From positions 1 to 64,000 of the forward strand of contig NW_024882782.1 in the NCBI RefSeq assembly GCF_019059575.1: a stretch of DNA of 64,000 bases, given 5' to 3'. This stretch comes from Amphibalanus amphitrite. Lineage: Eukaryota; Arthropoda; Thecostraca; Balanomorpha; Balanidae. Below the pieces are notes generated by a model. That model worked only from the letters and a program-made list of their open reading frames with translations. It did not search any database and was not told the DNA's origin. This document shows, piece after piece, positions 35,424-46,812 of the stretch (its first letter is position 1; each line of letters begins with the position of its first letter). Position numbers and translations under genes: made by a program.

Positions 35424-36309
35424 CCCTCGCCCGTATTGGTGTTTTTCCAGCCGCGAACGGCGAACGTATAAGGTATAACCCCTTGCCGTTTCGCTCCTGA
35501 TCAAGCGAGAGCTTCGCGGAAAAAAAACGAGCGTGTTGCCCGTGACGAGAGGAAGCCGATGATACCCAATTTTAAGGTCCTAGGTCATCGGTTGACCTTC
35601 CAGGTCAGGCCAATGACCCAAAAGGCGGAAAATTGGGACCTGTTAGAACGTCGTAGTGTGGCTGCTATGGGGTTTTCCGGGGTGCTGATCACGAATATCA
35701 TGCTAGTTTTGATGATGATGTCTTCATTCATTTAGGCCAGGTCGGGTCAGGTCAGGTCAGGTCAACCAGTAGAGGTCCTGCCGGGTATTTGTAGTAGGTG
35801 TCAACCGCCTCTGACAGCCTCGTAACATGTTACGAAGGCACCAAAACTACTTTGTAAACGTTCATGTGGTTGCTAAATTCGAATTCAGCTCGAAAAACTG
35901 GCCTAGAAACATGTCAAACTCGAAAAAGTGAACCGAGTTCACCAAAGGTCAATGACCTGACCTGACCTTCAGGTGACTTTGACACCCACCCTAATGCATG
36001 GGGGCAACATCATATCACATGTTTGAACGCTTGAAACGGCCTTGCTTGAAACCACGAAAAGACTGCAAACGCGCTGCTAATGCGAGCCGACATACGCTGA
36101 ATCGCGGTTCCGGCCAAACATGGTCTCGAAAAGTAGGTCACAGGTCAAAGGTTATTTGCGTCAGGGTCATGAAATTTTCAGGGTAGGTGTAAAATTGATC
36201 AACGCGAGGATACTAAACGTTACGTCGTGATCGGCCGCTTTTTACGCGAGTTATTCGCGAAAAACCGAGGGGAGTCCGTTCGACCCCCCCCCCCCCTAAA
36301 GGGCGAGGG
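35424..36309. mobile_element. piggyBac-like MITE, 886 bp
   Basis: Left end CCCTCGCCCGTATTGG (preceded by TTGA), right end GGGCGAGGG followed by TTAA. Its near twin is at 53,421-54,297. AGGTCAGGTCAGGTCA clusters lie near 35,740 and 35,950. Confidence 0.82.
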
Positions 36310-36381
36310 TTAACTCACAGTCCGAGCTCCGAACAAGTTCGGTCTTGTTTGTGAATTTGTCGGAGCATCACCTATTGTTAA

Positions 36382-37563
36382 CGCCAGACCCCTTGAGACC
36401 CTAATTTTTCGCGATTACTTTTAAATGCGTGAAGGAATTTCAACCAAGCTCAGGACATGGCCGTTTCAAGACAGGCCGAAACTTTTACAATTTAGATATT
36501 TTATCGCCATTTCAATATTTCAGGCACTTGTCATTGACTCGTAATGTTAACTGTTTTTCCATCCTGGATAGAGGCTTTCTACGTCATATGACATTAGGCT
36601 CCGCCCACGACTGCGGCATTGACCCGTGCCCATCAGCGACCTCTGTACAAACGACACCCCTGCCATCTGTGAAGGACTATGAATTTCGCTGACGCTTCAC
36701 GTGCTATGAGTCAATTGCAGCAGACGGTCAAGTAAATGTTAGGCTCTTGTTGACTCTTGTATATAGGACCAAGAGGACCATCACTCCTCAACCTACTACT
36801 CAGTCGTGCTTCGAACAAACGTTAACGATTCCTAACAAATACGATTTTCGATGTAGGGTATCTGTTTGAAATACGAGCGAGCCGTATGATGTGAAGCTCA
36901 GGCAATTAACTATTATTGCGTTGTTCGATGGTTGCATAGCGATGTACAAATCGGTAGCTACTTGGTGACATCCGACATCCCATTATCGCATTATCTGCAA
37001 CGCCATAGGCTTTAAATACAGGTGAATATTTCCTAACCTTATGTCAGTTATATGCCATCTGCCCGTCATATGCAGCTTATATAAATAAATAAAAAAATAT
37101 CAGCGAACATATCAGCATTGTAGAAGCAATGCGCATTGAGCATTTATGACTCCTTAGTCATCATGTCGCTCTCAGGGCACTGTCAGCTAAGACGCTACGC
37201 ACAACTCCGCCGGCTTTCGGCACCGCTCGACCGTCGCCCGTCCCCGCTCCCCGCCACAGCGAGAGTGACCGCGCGCCGGCCCGAAACCGCCGCAGGCCAA
37301 GACCACAGAGGCGGGGCTTAGCTGTGACGTCATAACGTATCACAGACTGACTGGTGATAGCCTCTACACACCGGATGAAAATCTTGCTCGAAATTTAACA
37401 TGACGAGTCAATGACAAGTGCCTGAAATATTGAAATGGCGATAAAATATCTAAATTGTAAAAGTTTCGGCCTGTCTTGAAACGGCCATGTCCTGAGCTTG
37501 ATTGAAATTCCTTCACGCATTTAAAAGTAATCGCGAAAAATTAGGGTCTCAAGGGGTCTGGCG
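36382..37563. mobile_element. 1.18-kb TTAA-flanked element with 170-bp TIRs
   Basis: CGCCAGACCCCTTGAGACC and its complement open inverted repeats that match for about 170 bp (36,382-36,555 and 37,395-37,563), flanked by TTAA on both sides. A GC-rich core lies at 37,180-37,330. No transposase. The superfamily could be Kolobok or piggyBac. Confidence 0.75.
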
Positions 37564-37567
37564 TTAA

Positions 37568-37911
37568 CAGTAAATCTAGTAGAGATGATGGTGGGAAACT
37601 AGGCTTTTAAGGAGGGAAGGGAGTCGGTGACGGTCAGGGGCACTACAAGTAGAGCAGTCATAAGCTGGTGACAGGGCTGACATACCATGTTTTGATAGCA
37701 TGACTGAAACAGACTTTTTGGGTAGCCAGGAAATCGCATGCGAGAGCCTATTGAAATTCTTACATCGGCCTTTATATGCACCAGTCGTATACAGGTGCGG
37801 GATTTGGCATACGATTTCCAGACAATCGAAAGACTGTTTGGAGCCAACGAAGGAAGGAATGAGTGAGTACCTACTAAGTTGAAGGCATTAATTTGGTTCA
37901 AAATGATGATT
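37568..37911. other. Unassigned segment before element V
   Basis: Its last 40 bases match the X-like segment near 35,400. A short frame at 37,700-37,882 has a faint LINE look, not enough for a call. Confidence 0.4.
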
Positions 37912-38204
37912 CAGGGGCGGATCCAGGGGGGGCATCTGGGGGCCGATGCCCCTAGCCTATCGAAAAATGCCGCCCCTCCGCCGCCGAAGGCGGCGGAGGG
38001 CGGCTTTTTTCCATACGTGATGAAGTGCATTTTACGGAAATGACCCGCATTTCTTTGAAGCTCATTTCATAATAATCTCTGGTAGTAACTATCTGAATTT
38101 ATATTTAACCCTCAGAGTATGTCGCTTCTCTCCCTGAAGTCAGAGTGCCGCCCCTTAATTCGAAGTACCGCTACTTAAAGTCATATTGCTACCCTTTGAA
38201 GTAG

Positions 38205-38715
38205 TAGTGCCGCTCTCGGAAGTCGAAATGCCGCCCTCGGAAGTCGTAGTGCCGCCCTCTGTACTCGTAGTGCCGCCCTCTGAAGTCATAGTGCCGCCCT
38301 CCGCAGTCCTCGTGAAGCTCCTTGAAGTCATTGCGCCGCCCTCTGAAGTCATAGCGCCGCTCTCTGAAGTCATAGTGTTACCCTCTGAAGTCATAGCGCC
38401 GCCCTCTGAAGTCATAGTGCCGCCCTCTGAAGTCATAGTGCCGCCCTCTGAAGCATAGTGCTGCCCTCTGAAGTCATAGTGCCGCCCTCTGAAGTCATAG
38501 TGCCGCCCTCCGCAGTCTTCGTAAAGCTCCTTGAAGTCATTGCGACGCCCTCTGAAGTCATAGCGCCGCCCTCTGAAGTCATAGTGCCGCCCTCTGAAGT
38601 CATAGCGCCGCCCTCCAGTCTTCGTGAAGGTCCTTGAAGTCATTGCGCCGCCCTCTGAAGTCATAACGCCGCCCTCTGAAGTCAAGTGCCGCCTCTGAAG
38701 TCATAGTGCCGCCCT
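38205..38715. repeat. 21-bp minisatellite
   Basis: Repeats of GCCGCCCTCTGAAGTCATAGT and variants, broken by a longer variant ending TTGAAGTCATTGCG that itself recurs. Because 21 is a multiple of three, both strands stay open (MTSEGGA on minus, PPSEVIA on plus). I regard these frames as by-products. Two or three stray units recur at 40,472-40,540. Confidence 0.9.
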
Positions 38716-39589
38716 CCGGTTGTCCCGAAGTGACGAGATATTTCCCACCCAGTCGGAGTAAATAAGGCGCTTCAAATATTATCCAGCATAAAATTAGTTG
38801 TTGAACCCGGTGCCTGACAAATTTGCTGTTTCACTTTCTCATTTTGGCGCCAGTGTTTACACGGCCAATAGCCATTCGTCTAATACCTAGTAGGGCAGGT
38901 CATCAAGTGGCGTATTAATATGTTGGAAAGGGGAGGAGGCCAAACATGGGAATTAAGAAGGGGTCCTATCTTAACTTTAGGGGCCCCAGTGGTAACCTAC
39001 TTTACCCGAGACCGGGTGCGGTTCCTAGCCAACTTTGCAAATTTTTCCCCTCGCATCCGGGCGCATAGCTCGTGAACCGTAAGTGTTACAGCGTCACGGA
39101 ACAATGCATTTGATAGATCCTTGGAAGCTTCCACTGCGTTGTCCTTAGATTCGAGCTCAGTTCGACAATTTGGCCCACACTGAGAGCAAAAACTGCCAAA
39201 ATAGACGGATCTTGCAGAAGCATTTGTTCCATTTCTTTACGTACTATGCATATATCTACCTACTCACTCCACGTATGGTAGGCACAGTTTTTACCGTAAT
39301 TGTGGCTCTCGTATCGAGAGGCGTTAAATTATCTATAGTATGACCTATAGTCAGTTGCATGCTCTAACCGAAAAAGGTCATGCTGTACATAAACTGATCT
39401 GTGTTGTTGGGCTGAAGGCATTACATAATACACTCTTTCATCACTCTACTATGTCTTCTTTTAAAGTTATTGTTGAATTTTTTGGTGCCTTTGGTGATCT
39501 TTCTTGTGACTTCTACAGGCTCCTACACAGACCGGTAGAGGCCACGCTGGTCACTGAGAGGTCACGCTGGTCATAGGTCGGTCTCTAAG

Positions 39590-40300
39590 AGCTCCATGTC
39601 GTCGACCTCTGAGGACCCTGCACAGGCTTTGGAGGCTCCACATCGGACCCTGTAGAACCTATCTCCGGTCTTAGATCCTTGAGGGCTCAAGATGGTCCCC
39701 GAGAGCCCCACGTCAGCCTCAAAGAGCAGATATCGATCTGCACAGAGTCTTGCGCTGGTTGAGGGCTGATACCCTAAGCTTTAGGAGGGTCCAACTCGGG
39801 CTATGAATTCCTCTGATGGCTCCATGTCGCCCTCCAGGGCCTCAGTCCGACCTCTAAGGCCCAATCATGCATAAGTGCTGAATTCTGCCTGTCGAGGCCT
39901 TCAATGTGGCCTCTGATGGCCCAGCACCAGTCTATGAAGACCCCGCGCTGGCTTCTGAGGACTCAGCAGTCAGCACCAATCTCAGTTTTCAGAAGGCAGA
40001 GGGCCCCACGCTGGCCTCAGAGTGTCCAACGCTGTCCACAGAGGGCCCCACACCGACCAAAGAAGGCACCAGGCCCATGGCCTAAGAGGGCCCAAATTGT
40101 CATCATAGGGCCCTATATGGCCTCAGAAGGCCCTACCCCGTTGGTCTTACAAGGCCTACGTGCGGGCTTTTTAACGCCACACGCCCCCCTCACATTTGGC
40201 CTTTTAGGGTCCCCAAAGCGGCCTCTGAGTGTCCCATGCTAGCCTCCGAGGGCTCGTCCTGGGCCTTCGAGCGCCTTACGCTGGCCTCTTAAGTCTTAAC
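39590..40300. repeat. Degenerate minisatellite, GGCCCC/CTCAGAG type
   Basis: Irregular repeats of about 25-30 bp with cores like GAGGGCCCCACGCTGGCCTC. The complement resembles the internal repeats of copies A and B at 55,723-61,445. Confidence 0.65.
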
Positions 40301-40855
40301 CCCTCGGTAGAAGTAGGTGTACGAATACTTATGTTTGGGCAGAAATTTTGTATCCTATAGCCTGTGCATGTTACATGCGGCGTATACGGTATATGTATGT
40401 TACGTGGTGTCATTCTGGCTTCTGAGGTCTGGTTTGCCCCTTAGTCGAAATTCATTAGCCAAGACCCTGAGATACAGTGCCGCCCTCTGAAATGAAAGTA
40501 GCTCCCTCTGAACTCGTAGCGACGCCCCTGAAGCCAGTTTACCCCCTTCGTAAAGGTAGTGTGCCAGCTTTCCTGGACCGTATGGAGTTAATGGCCCAGA
40601 TAAGGAGAACCGGATTTTTAGAACTTATCCATACCTTCAAAACTCATGGAAACGTCTTAAATTTTTCAAATTTTGAGTACCCCAGTGCGAAATTCGCCCC
40701 GACGGGTTGTCGGTCGTACCCCAACCACATTTCACACCACTATGAACAATAAATGCACACACTGAAATCGCTATTACCGATAGGCTCATCCAATCAAGAT
40801 TCGATAAACCCGTTCATCATCATCTCCTGCGGTTTCGAACACGCCTGTTAGGTGG

Positions 40856-41093
40856 TGCGGTAGACCGCGCCCAAAGCCAGGGCCCCGGTAACGTGAGGTA
40901 GCCGAGTCGGGGCAGCGTGCGCTGACCCAAGCCGGGGCCGCGCGTCCTCCCGGTGTCATGTGATAGCCCGGGGCTGCCCGGGGATGCGGTAGACCGCGCC
41001 CAAAGCCGCGGCCCCGGCTTGGGTCAGCGCACGCTGCCTCGACTCGGCTACCTCACGTTACCGGGGCCCCGGCTTTGGGCGCGGTCTACCGCA
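40856..41093. repeat. GC-rich nested palindrome
   Basis: TGCGGTAGACCGCGCCCAAA opens the left arm, recurs at about 40,986, and closes as its complement at 41,093. Two overlapping stems of 45-85 bp are possible. Confidence 0.8.
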
Positions 41094-41372
41094 GATGGCT
41101 TCTGCTCATACTTTGTGGTGCGGTGGTGGTGGCCGCGCGCTCTGACTTCGGCCAAGAAAAATGCGTCAGCTGATCATTGTCATTTCTGCCACTTTCATGT
41201 GGTGAGATAGGGTCATAACTTAAGAGACGGCTGTTTCATATCAATTATTTTACTATTTCAAACCATAAATTAATGTTCGACAGCCGAATTAAAGAAACAA
41301 TACCAATACCTACAGGCTTACAGTTTAAATTCGACATTGTGTTGTCTACGATTAGACAGCTGATAACTCATT

Positions 41373-42515
41373 CCCGTACGAGGGGGGGGGCACCCCTTAC
41401 GATTTTTTTCGTGACTGCTCCGGAGCCGTTTTCGATAGAGAGCTGAAACTTGGCTTTCGTGAGCCCCCATCCAAACCAGACCTTATGACACCTGATTCAT
41501 TTCCAGGTTAGTTCAGGTCCATAGGTGGATAATTGTGCCGAACGGTGGGTGCTCGGGCGCAGCAAATCCGCCGCCGCCCTAGCGGCGACCTTGACCTCCA
41601 CAGTCTGTTGCGGCTCCAAATCCAAGCCGGCGTGGAATTGGGAGAGCTCGTGCACCCACAGCACAGTTCAGTACAATTCTCCAACTATGGTCAGGTCACT
41701 GACCGATGCATAAACCTCTAAAGGTTATAAGTAAACCTCTGCACTTTGCAGTCTGCACTGTCAAAAAAATGTTGCAACTTCGCAACGCCGCCAACGCCAG
41801 GCAAAGTGTCGGCGAGGATGATGACACTTTCAGAAAGTAACAAGCTCCCGGGTACTCATACTTAGTATATCTTGGATTGTTCGTACAATTCATCTTGGGT
41901 CAGGTCAGTCACCTGACCTCCCCCATTATAAACCTATGGGGGAAGTACTGAACTTGCTCTTTTTGGAACATATAGTTGTTACATAATCCGCCCGAAGACG
42001 CAAATAAATGTGTTTTCATACGCTCGTCAAAGGATTCCGTGCCTTGTTTTGGCATTTTGTACCTACTTGTATGACGCCACAGAGAACGTCACAGGGGACG
42101 TTCCTTTGGGTCATAATCGTTTTTCGTTAATAACTTTCGACCAAATTAAGCTAGAGTCGGGAAAGGCACCATTGTGATTGCAATGAGCTTCCAAATCGAT
42201 TGATATGCAACCTGGCCTAGTCCGAACAGTGTCTTGAGGGGGCTTGACCTGACGACCTTTGTGTCAATCTTGATTGTGACCTTTACCGAACAAAAAGTAC
42301 CCACAACATTCGACGCAGCTTGAGAGGAATACGATTATGCCTAAATTTTTGCTCTATGGCCATTTGTTTGCAAAATTATTTGCCAAAAACAAAAACCCGA
42401 CTTTAGGGTAATTTACCTGACCAGAGGTCACCAGTTGACCTGAGACCCTAAATTTGAATATCAATCGCTGCGTCTCGTGACGGCCGTCAAGCTCGTTTTT
42501 TTTTTTCCACTGGAC
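41373..42515. mobile_element. AGGTCA-rich piggyBac-like relic
   Basis: A G-run near 41,383 and TCAGGTCAGTCACCTGACC near 41,900. AGTAAACCTCTGCAC is shared with 21,680. No clean TTAA ends. Confidence 0.45.
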
Positions 42516-42612
42516 TGGAACAGACCCTATAAATGCCGCCCCCTTAGGCGGAAAATGTGCCGCCCCTGTGCTTGACTGCCCCCACCCTATCGAAATCCTA
42601 GATCCGCCCCTG

Positions 42613-42993
42613 CAGATAACTTAGTTATTTAAATCTAAATATCTTATGACGAGAGTGATTGGCATTTTTGGTATGCAGTGTTATTCATTGAAAACAGGTT
42701 GGAGCGTTTAAGTCTTTAATTTAGTGGTCGCCGCTTACTAATCATGCGGCATACACGCCGCACATAACCGCCAATGCCGCAACACAGCTTAGATTTCGAA
42801 GTAAGCATTTAGTCTCACCCCACACACGGCGCCCTCACCCTAACGCCGGCCCCCGCCGACTGACCCACTCGCCGCGCCGGGTGCCGCGACCTGACCCAAT
42901 GTCACTGCCGTAGCCTGCGCATTAGAATCGGGGCTGGAATCCGGGGGCTCGGCCTGCCGGCCGCCTCTGGAACAGGAGACTTTTTTGTAGACC
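42613..42993 (+). repeat. X-like element piece with one terminus
   Basis: 42,613-42,825 matches the complement of 35,170-35,410. 42,830-42,990 is the GC-rich terminal module of X, ending GACTTTTTTGTAGACCT, like X's right end at 26,970-26,988. Confidence 0.65.
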
Positions 42994-43605
42994 TTGTGAC
43001 AAGGTAGTGTGCATGCAGATCACACCAATCACCTTCGGACTGGACGAAAGCCGCGGAGTACTGCACAAAAGGTCTCACCAAAGATTGCAGGCGTGCCATA
43101 TAAGCGGCCTACATCACTGCACAAGGAGACGCCCTGAATACTTCAGCTGGTTCTGTCCGACTTGCAAGCCCACTAGCCGTTTCATCGCCAACTAACGCTC
43201 GATCATGACCCTGACCTTGTCCAATGCAGCAACATTTGCGGCTACTAGCACTCCGTTTTCATGGTTGCTGATTAGCAGGTTCGGGAGTGTCGGCTTGCGA
43301 ACTGCACTAGCAGACGCCCACACCTACCATCCAGTAGGATCCAGAATATCGTTAAGTAGGAAAAATGATTGGACGGTAATCGTGGCGCTTTTGATCAGTG
43401 GCTGAATGACAGCGACATCTATAACTCAGACTGCAGAGCCTGAGTCTGAGTTAAGCTTACAAAAATCGCCCATGAAAAAATCGCCCTTCGCCCGCCCGCC
43501 GCGATGCGGGCGGTTCTTTTTTTTTGCGTCGTTTTTGGTATTAAGTTTATTTTCGGTTGGCGGCGGCCGGGCGCTTTTTTGCGTTTTTTTGCGTTTAGCG
43601 GCGTG
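42994..43605. other. No gene recognised
   Basis: Short frames only. A G/C hairpin (CGCCCGCCCGCCGC...GCGGGCGG) lies near 43,490-43,512. Confidence 0.45.
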
Positions 43606-43873
43606 CGGCAAGGCCTCGTCTAACATGTTAACGGGGGGGGGGGGGGCAAACCCCCGCAATCATCGGCCTGCCCTCCCCCCCCCCCCCCAGTCAGGGCAAA
43701 AAGCCACTACTGGGGGAGCCGGCAATAGCCAAAAGGCAAACGAATTTTTAGTTCGAGGCGTCAGTGCACATAAAAGCAAATGTGTAAACGGAACATGGAT
43801 GCAATGTGAACACTTTGATACCTACCCGATTACTTAGGCCTGTTATCAAGTGTTTATTTTGTTTACCTGACCT
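43606..43873. other. Single hAT-like end and G/C homopolymer runs
   Basis: AAGGCCTCGTCTAACATGTT resembles the left end of the element at 10,701, followed by G and C runs. No partner end was found. Confidence 0.4.
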
Positions 43874-44109
43874 GAGGCCAGTTTTACCAACAGAAAAATA
43901 GCAGCCCGGCGCAATTTTTCTGTTGAAAACCAGCCGACGAGTTTCACCAACCAGGCGAAAAAATATCCGCCGGCGTGAAAAATATCAGCCAGAAAAATAG
44001 CCAATGAGTTTCACCAACGGCAAATGCGGCATTAATGGAGTGTTATTTTGCGCCATTATTTGTAGAAAAACAGCCCAAAAAATAGACGGGGGACCCCGTC
44101 TATTTTTTT

Positions 44110-45365
44110 GATGTCGTGTTGGAACAATTGGCCTCATTTGTTACTAATTATCGTGATTTGCGCTTCCCAGTTGATATAATAATTAAGTATCATTCATGGC
44201 CAATTTGTAAAGCATCTGGGCTTCAAGATTAGAAGAGGAATACTGATGATATTGCGTAAAGAAAGAGCCTTTGTCACCAGGCAGGACCAAAAGGAACCAA
44301 CAAGACTGGTGTTTGGTGTTTGGTGTTAGTTTTTTCGTTTATATTATCTTTTTGCTACAAGCACCCAACGGCAAGATGATAGCACATTATTAACTAGTGG
44401 TCAGCTTACAAGTTCATTGCTCATGCGAGTCGCACGGAAGTGGAAAATAATGATAGAAGATCATTTTCGAAAATTGAAGGTGCTTGAACAAATGCTGGAA
44501 GGAGAGGCAGAGAGGGTAGGCTCATTGGACTCAAGATTTTAAATAAATATGTCACTGTTTTCACATATTCAGCTACATTTGACAATGCAAGGTGCCAACT
44601 ACTGATACCACTACTACTTTTGGGTGGAACTTCCTTGAGCTGTGCGGAATAGGGAAGGTGCAATGGACATGGCTAAGACCAAAATGGCAAGATTTTCAAG
44701 ATCAATGACAGTAAATTTAAAAAAAAAGAAATTGAATAGCATGAAAGAAATGTATAAAGGCTTGTTTTTGAAGCCAAACATGCAAAGTTTGCATGGTTGC
44801 GAACCCGAACAAACTTGCTGTCATAAGATTGGGCCACTGAGCTCAGCAAGTCATGCTGCCAATATTGAAGGAAAAGAAAATAATAGTAATGTTGTAAAAT
44901 GTAAATGAATCCAAAACTGTTGTGTGTGCACTGTGCTGATATTGAATGCATGTGTATCTTGCATGCATGAGTCATGCAGGGATCATGTTAAAACTGGCTG
45001 TAAGTATTGTGAGTTAGTTTTGCAAAATTGTGGAGGCACCAGGCAAATTGCGGCCGAAATGTTATTTGTTCACCTCAGCGCTGAAATTTCTGCTCACAGA
45101 GTTTTCAGATCATGCGCCAAAATGTTCATGCAGCCGTCATGTTGACAGTGACAAGGATTTCTTCCCAGTCTCATGTTGAAATACAATAATAATTCACTTA
45201 GCTTGATTTTAGCTTATGTTTTTCATGCCAGTTCCTAGAATAAAGCAGCCAATATTTTCTGTCATGTGAGAAATATAATAACAATATGCACAATTGCAGG
45301 CTGTGGCATGTTGTGAGGTTTTTCCTTGTTTATTGCTGAGGTTTTTCCAGTCTCTGCTGCAAAAA
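44110..45365. other. AT-rich stretch, no gene recognised
   Basis: Several short frames on both strands without domains. Codon-like structure is absent. Confidence 0.5.
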
Positions 45366-45429
45366 CGGTGATGAATCCACCATCGTCCGACGGTTTCGAT
45401 GACGCCAATCATCGGCGAGTGTTGCTGTG

Positions 45430-46812
45430 ATGGCCGACCTGACTGAGCGCACAGCGGCAGCCGCCGTCGCCAATAACGACAGTGAGGACACCTCCGAGTC
45501 GGACGGAGACGCCGCCGCTGACGACTTCACCGTGCTGGACGAGGTGGAGCGCTCGAGCCGACAGACCGTGCACCGCGTGCGCTGCCCGACTGGCTGGCGC
45601 ACCTGCAGCCGATTGGCGACCGGCGGCCGGCGCCGGCCAATCTGCCGGCGCTCTACCCCGAGCTGCGCGCCCGGCTGGCCGCCGAGGGCATCGAACAGGT
45701 GTTCCTGGTGCAGGTGACCGTGCTGCCCGAGCTGCTGGCGGCCGCAGAGTCGCCATTGCCACCGGCCGACCTCTGAGTCTCGGCGCCGGCCGGCCGCTCG
45801 GTGCCCGCCGTGTTCCGCCAGTACGACGCCGACACGCCCCTCTGCGTCCAGCTGCTGGGTGGAGACACAGTGGCACGAGGGGGCGCCAACTGGTGGCGGT
45901 GGTGCCGCGCGGCCCGGCCTCCCTGGCTGATCGTGGTGAGCACTCCCGGCTGGCTGATGGATCACATAACCAGCGCCGAGGGCTTCTCGCTACCGCACCT
46001 GCGCTACCTGGTGATCGACGAAGCCGACCGGGTGATCGAGATGGCCGAGACGGGCTGGCTGAAAGCGGTGGAGCGGGTGGCGGCGGCCACGGCCCGCCGC
46101 CCTGCATCGCCGGCCGGCTGACGGCCGCCGCTGTCTGCGCGCCTCACCTGCCGCTTCAGAAGCTGCCATTCTTGGCCACCCTGTCACAGAACCCGGAGGC
46201 CGGAGAAGCTGGAGCGAATGTCGCTGTTCCAGCCGCGACTGCTGGTGGTCGGCACGGTGGCCGCCGCCGTCGCACTGCCCGGTCAGTTCGTCGGCAGGTT
46301 CACCACGCCGGCCGAGCTGAGCGAGTCGTTCAACGTGGTGGCGCCGCAGCCGCTGAAGCCGCTGCTGATGCACCATTTGCTCCGACCGCCCGACTGGCGA
46401 CGCTCGCTCGTGTTGGTCAACTGGAACGAGGTGGCGCACCAGCTGGAGCTACCGCTGTCTGTGCTGGGCGCGCGCGTGACTGAGTTCTGTGGGGTAGTGC
46501 CGGCGTGCCGGCGGCGGCGCGCGCTAGCTGAGATGGCCGCGCTGGTGTGCTCGAGGCTATAGCGCGCGGTATTGACGTGGACGCCGTGGACGCGGTCGTG
46601 TCGTACGACATCCCGGCGCTGTTGAAGACGTACACTGCGTGCGTCGGACGGCGCGCATCCGCCGGGCCGGCCAGGCGGTCGAGCTAATGTTGGAGCGGCA
46701 GCGCAGCAATTTCCAGCGGCTGATGGTGCAGGCGGGCGGCCGGGTGCGGGAGACGCTGGCGCTGCTGGACGAGCTACGAGCTGCGCCAGTACGAGGCGAC
46801 CTACGTCAGTGG
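45430..46812 (+). pseudogene. DDX51: Intronless decayed DDX51-like RNA helicase
   Basis: Pieces in shifting plus frames follow DDX51 order: LPALYPELRARLAAEGIEQV, VSAPAGRS (for the Walker A region), FRQYDADTPLCVQLLGGD, STPGWLMDHITSAEGFSL, YLVIDEADRVIE, LPLQKLPFLATLSQNPE, then GIDVDAVDAVVSYDIPALLK and VGRRASAGRAGQ. DDX51 (yeast Dbp6 relative) is a nucleolar DEAD-box helicase of large ribosomal subunit assembly. Here the GKT lysine is gone, the part between motifs I and Ib is deleted, SAT reads LAT, and at least three frameshifts and one stop occur. Lack of introns suggests a retrocopy, though no poly(A) tail remains. It is GC-rich amid AT-rich flanks. Confidence 0.8.

Larger units (their letters stand above)
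37912..42612. mobile_element. Element V: 4.7-kb hAT-like TIR element
   Basis: Ends CAGGGGCGGATCCAGG and CCTAGATCCGCCCCTG. The X-like segment at 35,370-35,410 shows the joined empty site (AACGATGATGTAGATAAG). There is no clear 8-bp duplication, so hAT is inferred only from the end sequence. The interior is minisatellites, a palindrome and AGGTCA-rich sequence. No transposase was seen. Confidence 0.65.

Noticed and set aside
43426-43837. Frames on both strands through G and C runs
   Set aside because: They depend on homopolymer runs and have no domain content.
45430-46812. A working DDX51 helicase
   Set aside because: The Walker A lysine is lost, a segment is deleted, and several frameshifts and a stop interrupt it.
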